Notes: generated from the letters alone by a model not told the origin. A stretch of DNA of 9,071 bases from M2408 sp044348665 (GCA_044348665.1 JBIKSI010000133.1:1-9071), one strand, 5' to 3'; shown: positions 1 to 6,056, counted from the stretch's first letter. Numbers and translations: made by a program.

Positions 1-595
1 CTTTTGTTTCCGCTTCCGAATAAGCTCCAATGCATTTAAATTTTTCCAAATAAGATAAATCGAGTCCTAAACCAATAACAAAAGGAGTAACATTGATACT
101 TTTATCCTTTAATTTTTTGGCAATCACACAGGGATCATTGTCGCAAGCTTCAATTCCGTCAGTAATTAGAATTATAATATTTGTAGATTTATTATCAGGG
201 AAATCTCCCGCACTTGCTTCCAAAGACCTTGCAATTGGAGTTGTTCCTTTTGCCATGATCGTTTTCAACTTGTTGCGAACATTTCTATAATTGTCTTGAG
301 CAAATGGAACTTCTAGTTTTGTATCATTACAATCTTGATACGTTGCTGTAATTGGCGATTGATGACCATAAACTCGAAGCGCAATTTCAAGATTTGCCGT
401 TCCAACTAAACTATCTACACATTTGATTAACACATCTTTAGCTGCCTCAATTCTCGTTTGACCATTTCCCCAATCAGCATTCATACTGTTAGAAGCGTCC
501 AAAACGAATAAAATTCGAGTCAATTTTTCCTGTGATTTAGCTTGAAAGAAACTAAATAGAAAAAGTATTAAAGCTATGTTTTTTATTTTTTTCAA
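1..595 (-). CDS. Secreted von Willebrand factor type A domain protein (C-terminus beyond window)
   Basis: I translated this reading frame by hand; it runs off the left edge, leaving 198 codons. Residues 1-20 form a lysine-rich start and a hydrophobic run, a likely Sec signal peptide, so the protein is probably periplasmic or surface exposed. A VWA domain starts near residue 27. All parts of the metal-ion-dependent adhesion site are visible: DASNS at 33-37, the GTTP threonines at 118-119, and the aspartate of ITDG at 146. Cysteines at 89, 151, 156 and 188 could form disulfides. The pattern DCNDTKLEVPF ... TPIARSLE ... ITDGIEACDNDPC resembles VWA proteins of the COG2304 kind, which usually bind protein partners through a metal; the partner here is unknown. 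No in-frame ATG lies between the upstream stop and the domain, so the start is taken as TTG at 595-593, which directly opens the signal peptide. It lies downstream of the transketolase half on the same strand, across a repeat array. Confidence 0.85.
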   Translation of the reverse strand, partial: MKKIKNIALILFLFSFFQAKSQEKLTRILFVLDASNSMNADWGNGQTRIEAAKDVLIKCVDSLVGTANLEIALRVYGHQSPITATYQDCNDTKLEVPFAQDNYRNVRNKLKTIMAKGTTPIARSLEASAGDFPDNKSTNIIILITDGIEACDNDPCVIAKKLKDKSINVTPFVIGLGLDLSYLEKFKCIGAYSEAETK

Positions 596-658
596 TTGTT
601 TTATGTGTAATAACGCTTAATTTAGGATTAGTAACAAATTTCAAACCAAGAATTCATT

Positions 659-772
659 TTAGATTGTTAGATTGTTAGACTATTCGATTTTTAGACATTT
701 CTTAAAGACCCAATATCCTAACATCTTAAAATCCTAAAGTCCTAAAATCTTAATATCCTAATGTCCTAATAG
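659..772. repeat. Array of degenerate 8-bp tandem units with an internal change of orientation
   Basis: From 701 to 772 there are nine consecutive 8-bp units fitting roughly CYTAANRT (for example CCTAACAT, CTTAAAAT, CCTAAAGT, CCTAAAAT, CCTAATGT), with CCTAA or CTTAA recurring exactly every 8 bases from 717 to 765. From 659 to 698 there are about five units in the reverse-complement sense (TTAGATTG twice, then TTAGACTA, TTCGATTT, TTAGACAT). The two halves can partly fold back on each other: AGACTATT at 677-684 matches AATAGTCT at 768-775, and GACATT at 694-699 matches AATGTC at 760-765. The last unit overlaps the transketolase stop codon (766-768). Function is unknown; it may be slippage-generated intergenic DNA or a weak 3'-end structure. 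Confidence 0.8.
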
Positions 773-1608
773 TCTCCTAAAGTTTCTTCCAATTGACCCA
801 AAGCATTAGCTAATTGCTCTGCATTTGGAGCTGAACCATGCCATTTGTGAGTACCCATCATGAAATCAACACCTTGACCCATTTCTGTTTTCATAATAAT
901 AACAATTGGTTTTCCGTTTCCAGTCATGGATTTTGCTTTTGCCAAGGTAGCTTTCAAATCATCCAAATTATGACCGTCCATTTCTAAGACCTCCCAACCA
1001 AAAGCTTTCCATTTTGCAGGTAAATCTCCCAAAGAAAGTACATCTTCTGTATCACCATCAATTTGACGACCATTAAAATCAATTGTTGCAATTAAATTGT
1101 CGATTTTTTTCGCAGAAGCGTACATTGCAGCTTCCCAAATTTGACCTTCTTGCAATTCTCCGTCTCCGTGTAAAGTGTAAACAATTGATTTGTCATTGTT
1201 TAGTTTTTTTGCTTCGCAAGTACCAATTGCAACAGATAAACCTTGTCCTAATGATCCAGATGCCATTCTGATTCCTGGTAATTTTTTGTCAGTGCTTGGA
1301 TGGCCTTGCAAACGAGTTCCAATTTTTCTAAAAGTATCTAATTCACTCACTGGAAAATAACCACTTCGTGCTAAAACACTGTAAAATAATGGTGAAATGT
1401 GTCCATTTGAAAGGTAAAATACATCCTCATTAATAGCATTCATTGAAAATGAACTTGAATTATGGTTCATTTGGTCAAAATATAAAACTGTTAAAAAGTC
1501 AGCGCAACCCAATGATCCACCTGGATGTCCTGAGCTAACATTTGCTACCATTCTTAATATGTCTCTTCTTACTTGTGATGCTGTTCTAGCTAAATCGATA
1601 TTTTCCAT
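766..1608 (-). CDS. tkt: Transketolase, N-terminal (thiamine diphosphate pyrophosphate-binding) subunit
   Basis: This 280-residue protein is only the first half of a normal transketolase of about 650 residues. Many bacteria, including Flavobacteria, make the enzyme as two subunits, and the length fits the N-terminal one. It would transfer two-carbon ketol units between sugar phosphates in the pentose phosphate pathway. Visible family motifs are SGHPGGSLG at 26-34, GHISPLFY at 69-76, GSLGQGLSVA at 118-127, and the thiamine diphosphate and magnesium motif GDGELQEG at 148-155 followed by DFNG at 177-180. KWHG sits at 255-258. The frame is intact and ends at a natural stop, so this is a subunit and not a truncated gene. 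The C-terminal subunit, often the next gene, is not downstream here; a repeat array and a VWA gene follow. It is divergent from gap, and the enzymes share glyceraldehyde 3-phosphate. Confidence 0.93.
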   Translation of the reverse strand: MENIDLARTASQVRRDILRMVANVSSGHPGGSLGCADFLTVLYFDQMNHNSSSFSMNAINEDVFYLSNGHISPLFYSVLARSGYFPVSELDTFRKIGTRLQGHPSTDKKLPGIRMASGSLGQGLSVAIGTCEAKKLNNDKSIVYTLHGDGELQEGQIWEAAMYASAKKIDNLIATIDFNGRQIDGDTEDVLSLGDLPAKWKAFGWEVLEMDGHNLDDLKATLAKAKSMTGNGKPIVIIMKTEMGQGVDFMMGTHKWHGSAPNAEQLANALGQLEETLGDY

Positions 1609-1626
1609 TATTTTTATTTAAAACAC

Positions 1627-1659
1627 CAAAATTAACATTATTTTGTTGATTTATTCAAA
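1627..1659 (-). promoter_or_regulatory. Putative promoter of the transketolase subunit gene
   Basis: On the minus strand TAATTTTG (1634-1627) fits the Bacteroidota -7 consensus TAnnTTTG. TTTG at 1659-1656 lies 21 bases upstream, within the usual spacing for the -33 element. The predicted transcript would begin only about 10-15 bases before the ATG at 1608. Confidence 0.5.
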
Positions 1660-1673
1660 AAAAAATATGAATA

Positions 1674-1708
1674 TTTGTTCACAGGTTAAAGTTTTATTCT
1701 TAATTTTA
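1674..1708 (+). promoter_or_regulatory. Weak candidate promoter of gap
   Basis: TTTG at 1674-1677 and TAATTTTA at 1701-1708 are 23 bases apart; the -7 box misses the final G of TAnnTTTG. It points toward gap (ATG at 1752) and lies in the 143-base divergent region shared with the transketolase promoter. Confidence 0.3.
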
Positions 1709-1751
1709 TCCTTCTCAAAGTGTAAGATTGACACAAACTAAAATAGATAAA

Positions 1752-2738
1752 ATGAAAAAAATAGGAATCAACGGATTTGGTAGAATAGGAAGGTGTTTTA
1801 CGCGTTACAGTTTATTACAAAATGATTTTGAAGTTGCAGTAATTAATGACCTGGCAGATATTAAAACTTTAGCACATTTATTCAAATACGATAGCGTTCA
1901 TGGAGTGCTGACAGAAAAATTTGAAATTTCAGGAAATTCATTGGTATTTGAAGGTGGAAAGAAAATCGAATTTATTTCTGAAAAAGATCCAACTAACATT
2001 GCTTGGTCTAACTATGGAGTTGAAACTGTAGTTGACTGTACTGGTATTTTCTTGACAAAAGAAAAAGCAGCTATGCATTTTGTTGGCGGTGCGAAAAAAG
2101 TAATCATGAGTGCACCAGCAAATGACGATACAAAAACTGTAGTTTTAGGTGTAAATGATGATAAATTAAACGCAGATGATACGATTGTTTCAAATGCATC
2201 TTGTACCACAAATTGCGCTGCACCGATGGTGAAAGTGATGATGGAATTGGCTGAAATAGAAAGTTCATTCGTTAGTACAATTCACAGTTATACTTCCGAT
2301 CAACGTTTACATGATTCTCCGCACAAAGATTTGAGAAGAGCACGTGCTGCTGCGATGTCTATCATTCCAACTTCAACGGGAGCCGCAAAAGCTTTGTGGA
2401 AGATTTTTCCTGAATTAGAAGGTAAAATGGGAGGAAGTAGCATGCGCGTTCCAGTTTCTGATGGAAGTATTACAGAATTTACATTCGTTTTAAAGGAAGA
2501 ATTAACGGTAGAGCAAATTAATGCTGCATTTAAAAAAGCCTCTGAAAATGAATTGAAAGGAATTTTAAGATATACAGACGAACCTTTGGTTTCAATTGAC
2601 ATTGTTGGCGACAGACACAGCGTCATTTTCGATAGCGAATTAACAAGTGTTACTGGGAAAATGGTTAAATTAGTTGGTTGGTACGACAATGAAGCTGGAT
2701 ATTCAAGTCGTTTGCTTGAATTAGCTGCTCGTCTTTAA
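1752..2738 (+). CDS. gap: Glyceraldehyde-3-phosphate dehydrogenase, NAD-type
   Basis: The 328-residue product oxidises and phosphorylates glyceraldehyde 3-phosphate to 1,3-bisphosphoglycerate in glycolysis, probably as a cytosolic tetramer. The Rossmann motif NGFGRIGR is at 7-14, and the aspartate of INDLAD (D33) marks NAD preference. The catalytic cysteine is C151 in SNASCTTNC, with the partner histidine H178 in HSYTSDQ. PTSTGAAKA at 206-214 and WYDNEAGYS at 310-318 are further family signatures. Length is normal. I start at ATG 1752 because family members begin with this M-K-K-I-G-I-N-G; an in-frame TTG at 1728 would add eight unconserved residues. Residues 227-245 (GGSSMRVPVSDGSITEFTF) diverge somewhat from the usual GAPDH sequence but keep the core RVPV. 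A strong terminator follows. Confidence 0.96.
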   Translation: MKKIGINGFGRIGRCFTRYSLLQNDFEVAVINDLADIKTLAHLFKYDSVHGVLTEKFEISGNSLVFEGGKKIEFISEKDPTNIAWSNYGVETVVDCTGIFLTKEKAAMHFVGGAKKVIMSAPANDDTKTVVLGVNDDKLNADDTIVSNASCTTNCAAPMVKVMMELAEIESSFVSTIHSYTSDQRLHDSPHKDLRRARAAAMSIIPTSTGAAKALWKIFPELEGKMGGSSMRVPVSDGSITEFTFVLKEELTVEQINAAFKKASENELKGILRYTDEPLVSIDIVGDRHSVIFDSELTSVTGKMVKLVGWYDNEAGYSSRLLELAARL

Positions 2739-2781
2739 GACAACAACAAAGGATGATAATATTACCCTCGTAATAGAATAA

Positions 2782-2811
2782 AAAAAGCTTGTCGATTTAG
2801 ACAAGCTTTTT
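2782..2811. terminator. Bidirectional intrinsic terminator between gap and a small minus-strand gene
   Basis: AAAAAGCTTGTC (2782-2793) and GACAAGCTTTTT (2800-2811) form a perfect 12-bp stem with a six-base loop, GATTTA. Each strand ends in a run of T, so it can stop transcription of gap on the plus strand and of the small frame at 2816-2959 on the minus strand. The symmetry fits a convergent gene pair. Confidence 0.88.
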
Positions 2812-2815
2812 GTTT

Positions 2816-2959
2816 TTAATTCAAGTTAAGAAGCACTTTTTCCTGCTTCAAATTTATTTTACTTATTGATTTGCTGTAATTTAAGATAGCAAATAATGTT
2901 TTGTCTTTTGGTTCAAGCTGACTTGATTTTTTAGACTTTTGAGGTAATGTTTTTAACAT
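2816..2959 (-). CDS. Small basic protein of 47 residues, function unknown
   Basis: This short minus-strand frame was found by translating by hand. It opens with ATG at 2959-2957 (M-L-K-T-L-P-Q-K-S-K) and stops at 2818-2816. The product is lysine- and serine-rich in its first 20 residues, followed by a likely helix (TLFAILNYSKSISKI, 21-35) and the ending VLLNLN. The pattern of an ILxxSKS-like helix near the C-terminus with a final LN resembles small uncharacterised proteins I recall from other Bacteroidota; this is from memory and unverified. The best support is context: the stop lies five bases from a symmetric terminator, as expected for a real gene converging on gap. The frame stays open 12 codons upstream of the ATG, and GTG two codons earlier is an alternative start. 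No clear promoter was seen. A chance frame is possible. Confidence 0.45.
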   Translation of the reverse strand: MLKTLPQKSKKSSQLEPKDKTLFAILNYSKSISKINLKQEKVLLNLN

Positions 2960-3222
2960 AGGCACTAAATAATTATTTGATTTCTTTAAGAACGATTATT
3001 GTTTTCAATTATTGTTTGTGGTAAAATATTTTCTTCGAAAAATTTCAACTAGCTCCAATGTGATGCTTTGTAGTGATTGTAATACTGCACCAAAGTGAAG
3101 AAAAGTTAAATAAAGAGCAAAATTTTGTGTTTTTTTTAAGTAGCTTATTATTTTTTAGAAAGTAATTGATTAGAAAATTGACAATGAGATCTAAAAGTTG
3201 AGAACCTAAGTTCTTTTTTTTT
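2960..3222. other. AT-rich stretch with no recognisable gene
   Basis: Both strands are broken by frequent stops. The minus strand has two short open pieces near 3010-3110 (reading VQYYNHYKASHWS and LKFFEENILPQ) that could be decayed coding sequence but are too short to identify. Near the right end, AGAAC (3201-3205) and GTTCT (3210-3214) make a 5-bp hairpin that runs into a T tract up to 3222; it could be a weak terminator, although no gene upstream on that strand needs one. Confidence 0.5.
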
Positions 3223-3300
3223 GGGCGCCATTTCCGCCTTCGCCTTCAAGTCCTCTTCGCTTCACTCATGCGGGCTTTCCGGACTCCGTCGGGGCGTGGA
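3223..3300. repeat. GC-rich, hairpin-forming island; possible copy of a dispersed intergenic element
   Basis: About 64% of these 78 bases are G or C (50 of 78 by count), against roughly one third around them, and the boundaries are sharp. It begins GGGCGCC just after a T tract and ends with GGGGCGTGGA. CCGGAC (3279-3284) can pair with GTCGGG (3288-3293) across a TCC loop with one mismatch, and AGTCC (3249-3253) with GGACT (3281-3285). Similar blocks with GGGCG ends, TCGCTTCACTCATGCGGGC-like centres and such hairpins recur, from memory, in intergenic DNA of Flavobacteriales. Whether this is a repeat, an RNA or a decayed insertion cannot be settled from one copy. Confidence 0.5.
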
Positions 3301-3319
3301 GATTTACTCGAAAATTTGA

Positions 3320-3439
3320 AACTTAACGGGGGAATTTAAAAAGAGTGAAATCAGTGATGATATTTTAAAGAAAGTTTGTATTTTTGAAGAATGTAAAAGT
3401 TTTGGAAATGGAGTTGCGTTTAGAGAATTAAAAAAATAA
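3320..3439 (+). pseudogene. Possible tail of a lost gene: 39 open codons without a start
   Basis: Between an in-frame TGA (3317-3319) and the TAA at 3437-3439 there are 39 open codons with protein-like composition, reading for example SDDILKKVCIFEECKSFGNG at residues 12-30 or so. No ATG, GTG or TTG lies in frame, so it cannot be an intact gene as read. It begins just after the GC-rich island and ends two bases before the ATG of the next gene, the spacing expected of two genes in one operon. A plausible reading is that an older gene lost its 5' part where the island now sits. Chance is not excluded in AT-rich DNA. Confidence 0.3.
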
Positions 3440-3441
3440 AT

Positions 3442-3942
3442 ATGAAAGGTTTTAAAAACATATTATTATTTCTGCTTGTATTTTGTTTATACAGTGCCTC
3501 CGAAGTTGATTCTAATGTAGAACAAAAAAACAATTCTTTGAACTTGAAAAAATATCTTTTGAATGGTTCGTATTGTTTTTGGGATCATATCCCTTGGGAT
3601 TATAAAACTCCATATAGAGGATTATTATTTTTATCAGATTCAACGCTAATAAAATATGATTATACAATCAATAATGAAAGAGTTTTTTATAGTTTTGGTG
3701 ATATTGGGGGGTTAGATACTTTGTATTGGTTTTCAAATGATTCCATATTGCAAATTCATCGGTTTTACACTTATAAAGTAATAAAATATCAAAATGATAG
3801 CTTGGTGCTCGATTTGTATAGAAAAAATAATTTTATCAATCAATTTTTATATGTCCGTTCCAGTAATCAAGAATATATCCCTGTAAGATATTTTAATTCT
3901 CAAACTGATAAATATGCACAGCCGTGGCAGGATGTTCATTGA
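3442..3942 (+). CDS. Unrecognised exported protein of 166 residues
   Basis: I do not recognise a family. Residues 1-20 have the form of a Sec signal peptide: K2 and K5, then the hydrophobic run ILLFLLVFCLYSA. The cysteine at 15 follows phenylalanine, which is a poor lipobox, so a lipoprotein is less likely than a secreted or periplasmic protein. The mature part is rich in aromatic residues (Tyr, Trp, Phe) and alternates polar and hydrophobic residues, as in a small beta-rich domain; an example is GGLDTLYWFSNDSILQIHRF in the middle. The ATG is two bases after the stop of the headless frame at 3320-3439, and TATTTTTG at 3379-3386 could be a -7 box, although no -33 element fits. The gene is flanked by gene-poor DNA and a GC-rich island, so this may be an accessory insertion between core genes. 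Confidence 0.7.
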   Translation: MKGFKNILLFLLVFCLYSASEVDSNVEQKNNSLNLKKYLLNGSYCFWDHIPWDYKTPYRGLLFLSDSTLIKYDYTINNERVFYSFGDIGGLDTLYWFSNDSILQIHRFYTYKVIKYQNDSLVLDLYRKNNFINQFLYVRSSNQEYIPVRYFNSQTDKYAQPWQDVH

Positions 3943-4146
3943 TGTTTTTTGCTTTCTAAAGACGACGCTACTGTGTTTATAAATTTATTATACTTAAATC
4001 ATTAAACCAATAATTGATTAATGAATTTGCAAATGGTTTTGAATAAACAATGACTAAAATTATGAATTTTGTGTTTTAAGCAACTGCCATATTCCACTCC
4101 AAAAATTTAAATCCACACAAGTTAATGCTAAAATGCATAAAAAGTG

Positions 4147-4154
4147 TATTTTTG
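4147..4154 (+). promoter_or_regulatory. Putative -7 promoter box of the sugar kinase gene
   Basis: TATTTTTG fits TAnnTTTG and ends 16 bases before the ATG at 4171, giving a very short leader. The -33 region holds only TTA-like matches (near 4121-4124). The box lies inside the reading frame that would result from the upstream GTG at 4144, which argues against that start. Confidence 0.45.
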
Positions 4155-4170
4155 CACTCAATTATTTTTT

Positions 4171-5154
4171 ATGGATATTCAGGCGCTTTTTGAGACATTT
4201 AAAACAAAAAAAATCATCGTTTTGGGTGATGTGATGTTGGATGCATATATCATTGGGAATGTTACTAGAATTAGCCCCGAGGCTCCTGTGCCAATTGTGA
4301 ATTTTGATAGATCTGAACAACGATTAGGCGGAGCTGCAAATGTTGCCTTAAATTTGAGCGCTTTGGACGCGAAAGCTATTGTTTGCTCTGTTATTGGAAA
4401 TGATCAAGATGGAGAAAACCTCATTAACTTACTGAAAGAAAATGCAATTTCTGCGGAAGGAATTGTTCGAAGTAAAACTCGTAAAACTACAGTGAAAACA
4501 CGTGTTTTGGGAAATAATCAGCAGTTGCTGCGCATTGATTCTGAGCAAACAAATGACATTTCACGGGAAGAAGAGCATGAATTACTTGAAAAAATTAAAA
4601 ATTTAATTGAACAAGGAATTGATGCATTAATTTTTGAGGACTATAATAAAGGTACTTTAAGTGCGAATTTAATTGCCAAAGTCATTGAATTGTGTGTGAA
4701 AAACAATATTCCTACCACAGTTGACCCAAAGAAAACGAACTTTTTTGCCTACAAAGGTGTTACATTATTCAAACCGAATTTAAAAGAGTTGAAAGAAGGT
4801 TTAAACGTAAACTTTTCAATGAACGACAAAGTTGCTTTTGAAAACGCGGTGGATGAATTGAGGTTAAAATTAAATCATAAAATTACCTTCATCACTTTGT
4901 CTGAACACGGCGTTTTTATTAAAAATGATGTAAGAAAGAAATTAGTTCCAGCGCATGTGAGAACAATTGCAGATGTAAGTGGGGCAGGAGATACGGTGAT
5001 TAGTTTGGCAACTTTGTGCTTGTGTTCTGATTTGGAAATTGAAGACATTGCAGAAATATCCAACTTAGCAGGTGGTTTGGTTTGCGAGAAAACGGGTGTA
5101 GTAAGTATTGACAAAAATGAATTGTTGCAAGAATTGCAGTTCATCTATAAATAG
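4171..5154 (+). CDS. rfaE1: PfkB-family kinase of the D-glycero-beta-D-manno-heptose-7-phosphate kinase (RfaE domain I) type
   Basis: The 327-residue protein matches the kinase half of HldE/RfaE, which phosphorylates heptose 7-phosphate at C1 on the way to the ADP-heptose used for lipopolysaccharide. Diagnostic stretches are GDVMLDAYIIGNVTRISPEAP at 19-39, the sugar-binding GGAANVALNL at 53-62, EDYNKG at 156-161, DPKK at 185-188, KPN at 201-203, and the ATP-site motif DVSGAGDT at 268-275 with catalytic D274. The nucleotidyltransferase domain fused to it in E. coli HldE is absent; the frame stops after the kinase domain. That transferase would have to be a separate gene outside this window. 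A start at GTG 4144 is rejected because the promoter box lies there and family similarity starts after ATG 4171. A related sugar phosphate could be the true substrate. Confidence 0.85.
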   Translation: MDIQALFETFKTKKIIVLGDVMLDAYIIGNVTRISPEAPVPIVNFDRSEQRLGGAANVALNLSALDAKAIVCSVIGNDQDGENLINLLKENAISAEGIVRSKTRKTTVKTRVLGNNQQLLRIDSEQTNDISREEEHELLEKIKNLIEQGIDALIFEDYNKGTLSANLIAKVIELCVKNNIPTTVDPKKTNFFAYKGVTLFKPNLKELKEGLNVNFSMNDKVAFENAVDELRLKLNHKITFITLSEHGVFIKNDVRKKLVPAHVRTIADVSGAGDTVISLATLCLCSDLEIEDIAEISNLAGGLVCEKTGVVSIDKNELLQELQFIYK

Positions 5155-5178
5155 ATTTGAAACGAAATATTAAAAAAT

Positions 5179-5289
5179 AGCCCTGATTGTAGCGGCATCC
5201 TTTAAAAAAAAGTACAATATGCTGGCTGAGGCTCTCGAAGCAAGCATGTTGTTTTTTTAAAGATATAGCGAAAAGCAGGAAAAAGCTCC
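5179..5289 (+). ncRNA. Structured RNA-like element before ubiE; possibly the Flavo-1 motif
   Basis: The core reads AGCCCTGATTGTAGCGGCAT (5179-5198) on the left and GATATAGCGAAAAGCAGG, then AAAAAGCTCC, on the right (5262-5289). AGC (5179-5181) pairs with GCT (5285-5287) and CCTG (5182-5185) with CAGG (5276-5279). Inside, CTTTAAAAAAA (5200-5210) pairs with TTTTTTTAAAG (5252-5262), sharing T5252, and 5215-5223 pairs with 5243-5251 (nine pairs, one a wobble). I recall this pair of conserved flanks around a variable stem from Flavobacteria intergenic regions, and it may be the motif called Flavo-1; this is from memory. It ends six bases before the ubiE ATG, so it could be a leader element, a small RNA, or both. 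Strand is inferred from that orientation. Confidence 0.65.
5215..5258 (+). terminator. Hairpin with T tract that could end the sugar kinase transcript
   Basis: A nine-pair stem (5215-5223 with 5243-5251) is followed at once by seven T residues (5252-5258), the form of an intrinsic terminator. It forms the inner arm of the structured element at 5179-5289, so stopping the kinase transcript and folding the element may be alternative roles. An A tract before the stem (5204-5211) would also make it work weakly on the other strand. Confidence 0.5.
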
Positions 5290-5295
5290 GAAAAA

Positions 5296-6030
5296 ATGGA
5301 AGAAAGAAAAGTAGTAAAACCTTACGGAAACAGCGATAAATCTAAAAAGGAAGAGGTTGCAGAAATGTTCAACAATATTTCAGCGAAGTACGATTTTTTG
5401 AATCACTTTTTGTCTTTGGGAATCGATAAAATTTGGCGTAAAAAGGCAGTGAAAATGTTGCGTGAAATCAAGCCCACTAAGATTTTGGATATCGCAACGG
5501 GTACTGGAGATTTTGCCATCGAATCCTTGTCTTTATCACCGAAAGAGGTAGTTGGACTGGATATTTCGGAAGGAATGTTGGAAAAAGGTCGTGAAAAAAT
5601 GGTGAAACGAAAAATAGATCACATCATTTCTATGCGTTTGGGCGATTCAGAAAATATTCCTTACGAGGATAATTATTTTGATGCTTTAACGGTTGGTTTT
5701 GGTGTGCGAAATTTTGAAAATTTGGAAAAAGGTTTGGCTGAAATGCTGCGCGTTGTGAGACCTGGAGGAAAATTATTGATTTTGGAGTTTTCGAAACCGA
5801 AAAAATTTCCTGTGAAACAATATTATGCTTTTCACTCCAAATACATCATTCCATTTTTTGGTAAACGAATTTCGAAAGATGAAAAGGCTTATGCTTATTT
5901 GCCAGAATCGGTTGCTGCATTTCCAGAAGGTGAAGCAATGGAAAATATTTTAAAAAGTTTAGGCTATAAAAACGTAAATTCCACTTTAGTTTCAGGAGGA
6001 ATTGCAACTATTTACGCTGGAACAAAATAG
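5296..6030 (+). CDS. ubiE: Demethylmenaquinone methyltransferase (UbiE/MenG)
   Basis: The 244-residue, SAM-dependent enzyme adds the ring methyl group in the last step of menaquinone synthesis; Bacteroidota use menaquinone, so the menaquinone role is the likely one. The N-terminal signature VAEMFNNISAKYDFLNHFLSLGI fits (residues 21-43), with WRKKAV at 47-52. The SAM motif LDIATGTGDF is at 64-73 and the acidic end of the second strand is LDIS at 88-91. NYFDALTVGFGVRNF spans 126-140, LRVVRPGG 151-158, and LILEFSKP 161-168 as in other UbiE proteins. Length is normal. The ATG is six bases after the structured element. porT follows after 26 bases on the same strand, so the two are probably cotranscribed, an order I know from other members of the phylum. 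Confidence 0.95.
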   Translation: MEERKVVKPYGNSDKSKKEEVAEMFNNISAKYDFLNHFLSLGIDKIWRKKAVKMLREIKPTKILDIATGTGDFAIESLSLSPKEVVGLDISEGMLEKGREKMVKRKIDHIISMRLGDSENIPYEDNYFDALTVGFGVRNFENLEKGLAEMLRVVRPGGKLLILEFSKPKKFPVKQYYAFHSKYIIPFFGKRISKDEKAYAYLPESVAAFPEGEAMENILKSLGYKNVNSTLVSGGIATIYAGTK

Positions 6031-6056
6031 AAAACATTTTTTTGCGTTATCTCTTT

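Noticed and set aside
1728..1751. TTG start extending GAPDH by eight residues
   Set aside because: GAPDH proteins begin at the M-K-K-I-G-I-N-G that starts at ATG 1752; the extension has no family support.
2300..2689. 129-codon minus-strand frame opposite gap
   Set aside because: It is antisense to highly conserved GAPDH codons, shows no domain, and has no promoter or neighbour supporting it.
3010..3110. Minus-strand pieces reading VQYYNHYKASHWS and LKFFEENILPQ, considered as a transposase or integrase remnant
   Set aside because: Each is under 25 codons with stops around it, no catalytic motif is visible, and no terminal inverted repeats were seen.
3202..3339. Open plus-strand frame through the GC-rich island, with an ATG at 3268 reading MRAFRTPSGRG
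   Set aside because: The frame follows from the island's GC content, has arginine-rich low-complexity sequence, and resembles spurious proteins predicted from intergenic repeats.
4144..4170. GTG start extending the sugar kinase by nine residues
   Set aside because: The region contains the probable promoter -7 box, and ATG 4171 gives the expected family N-terminus.
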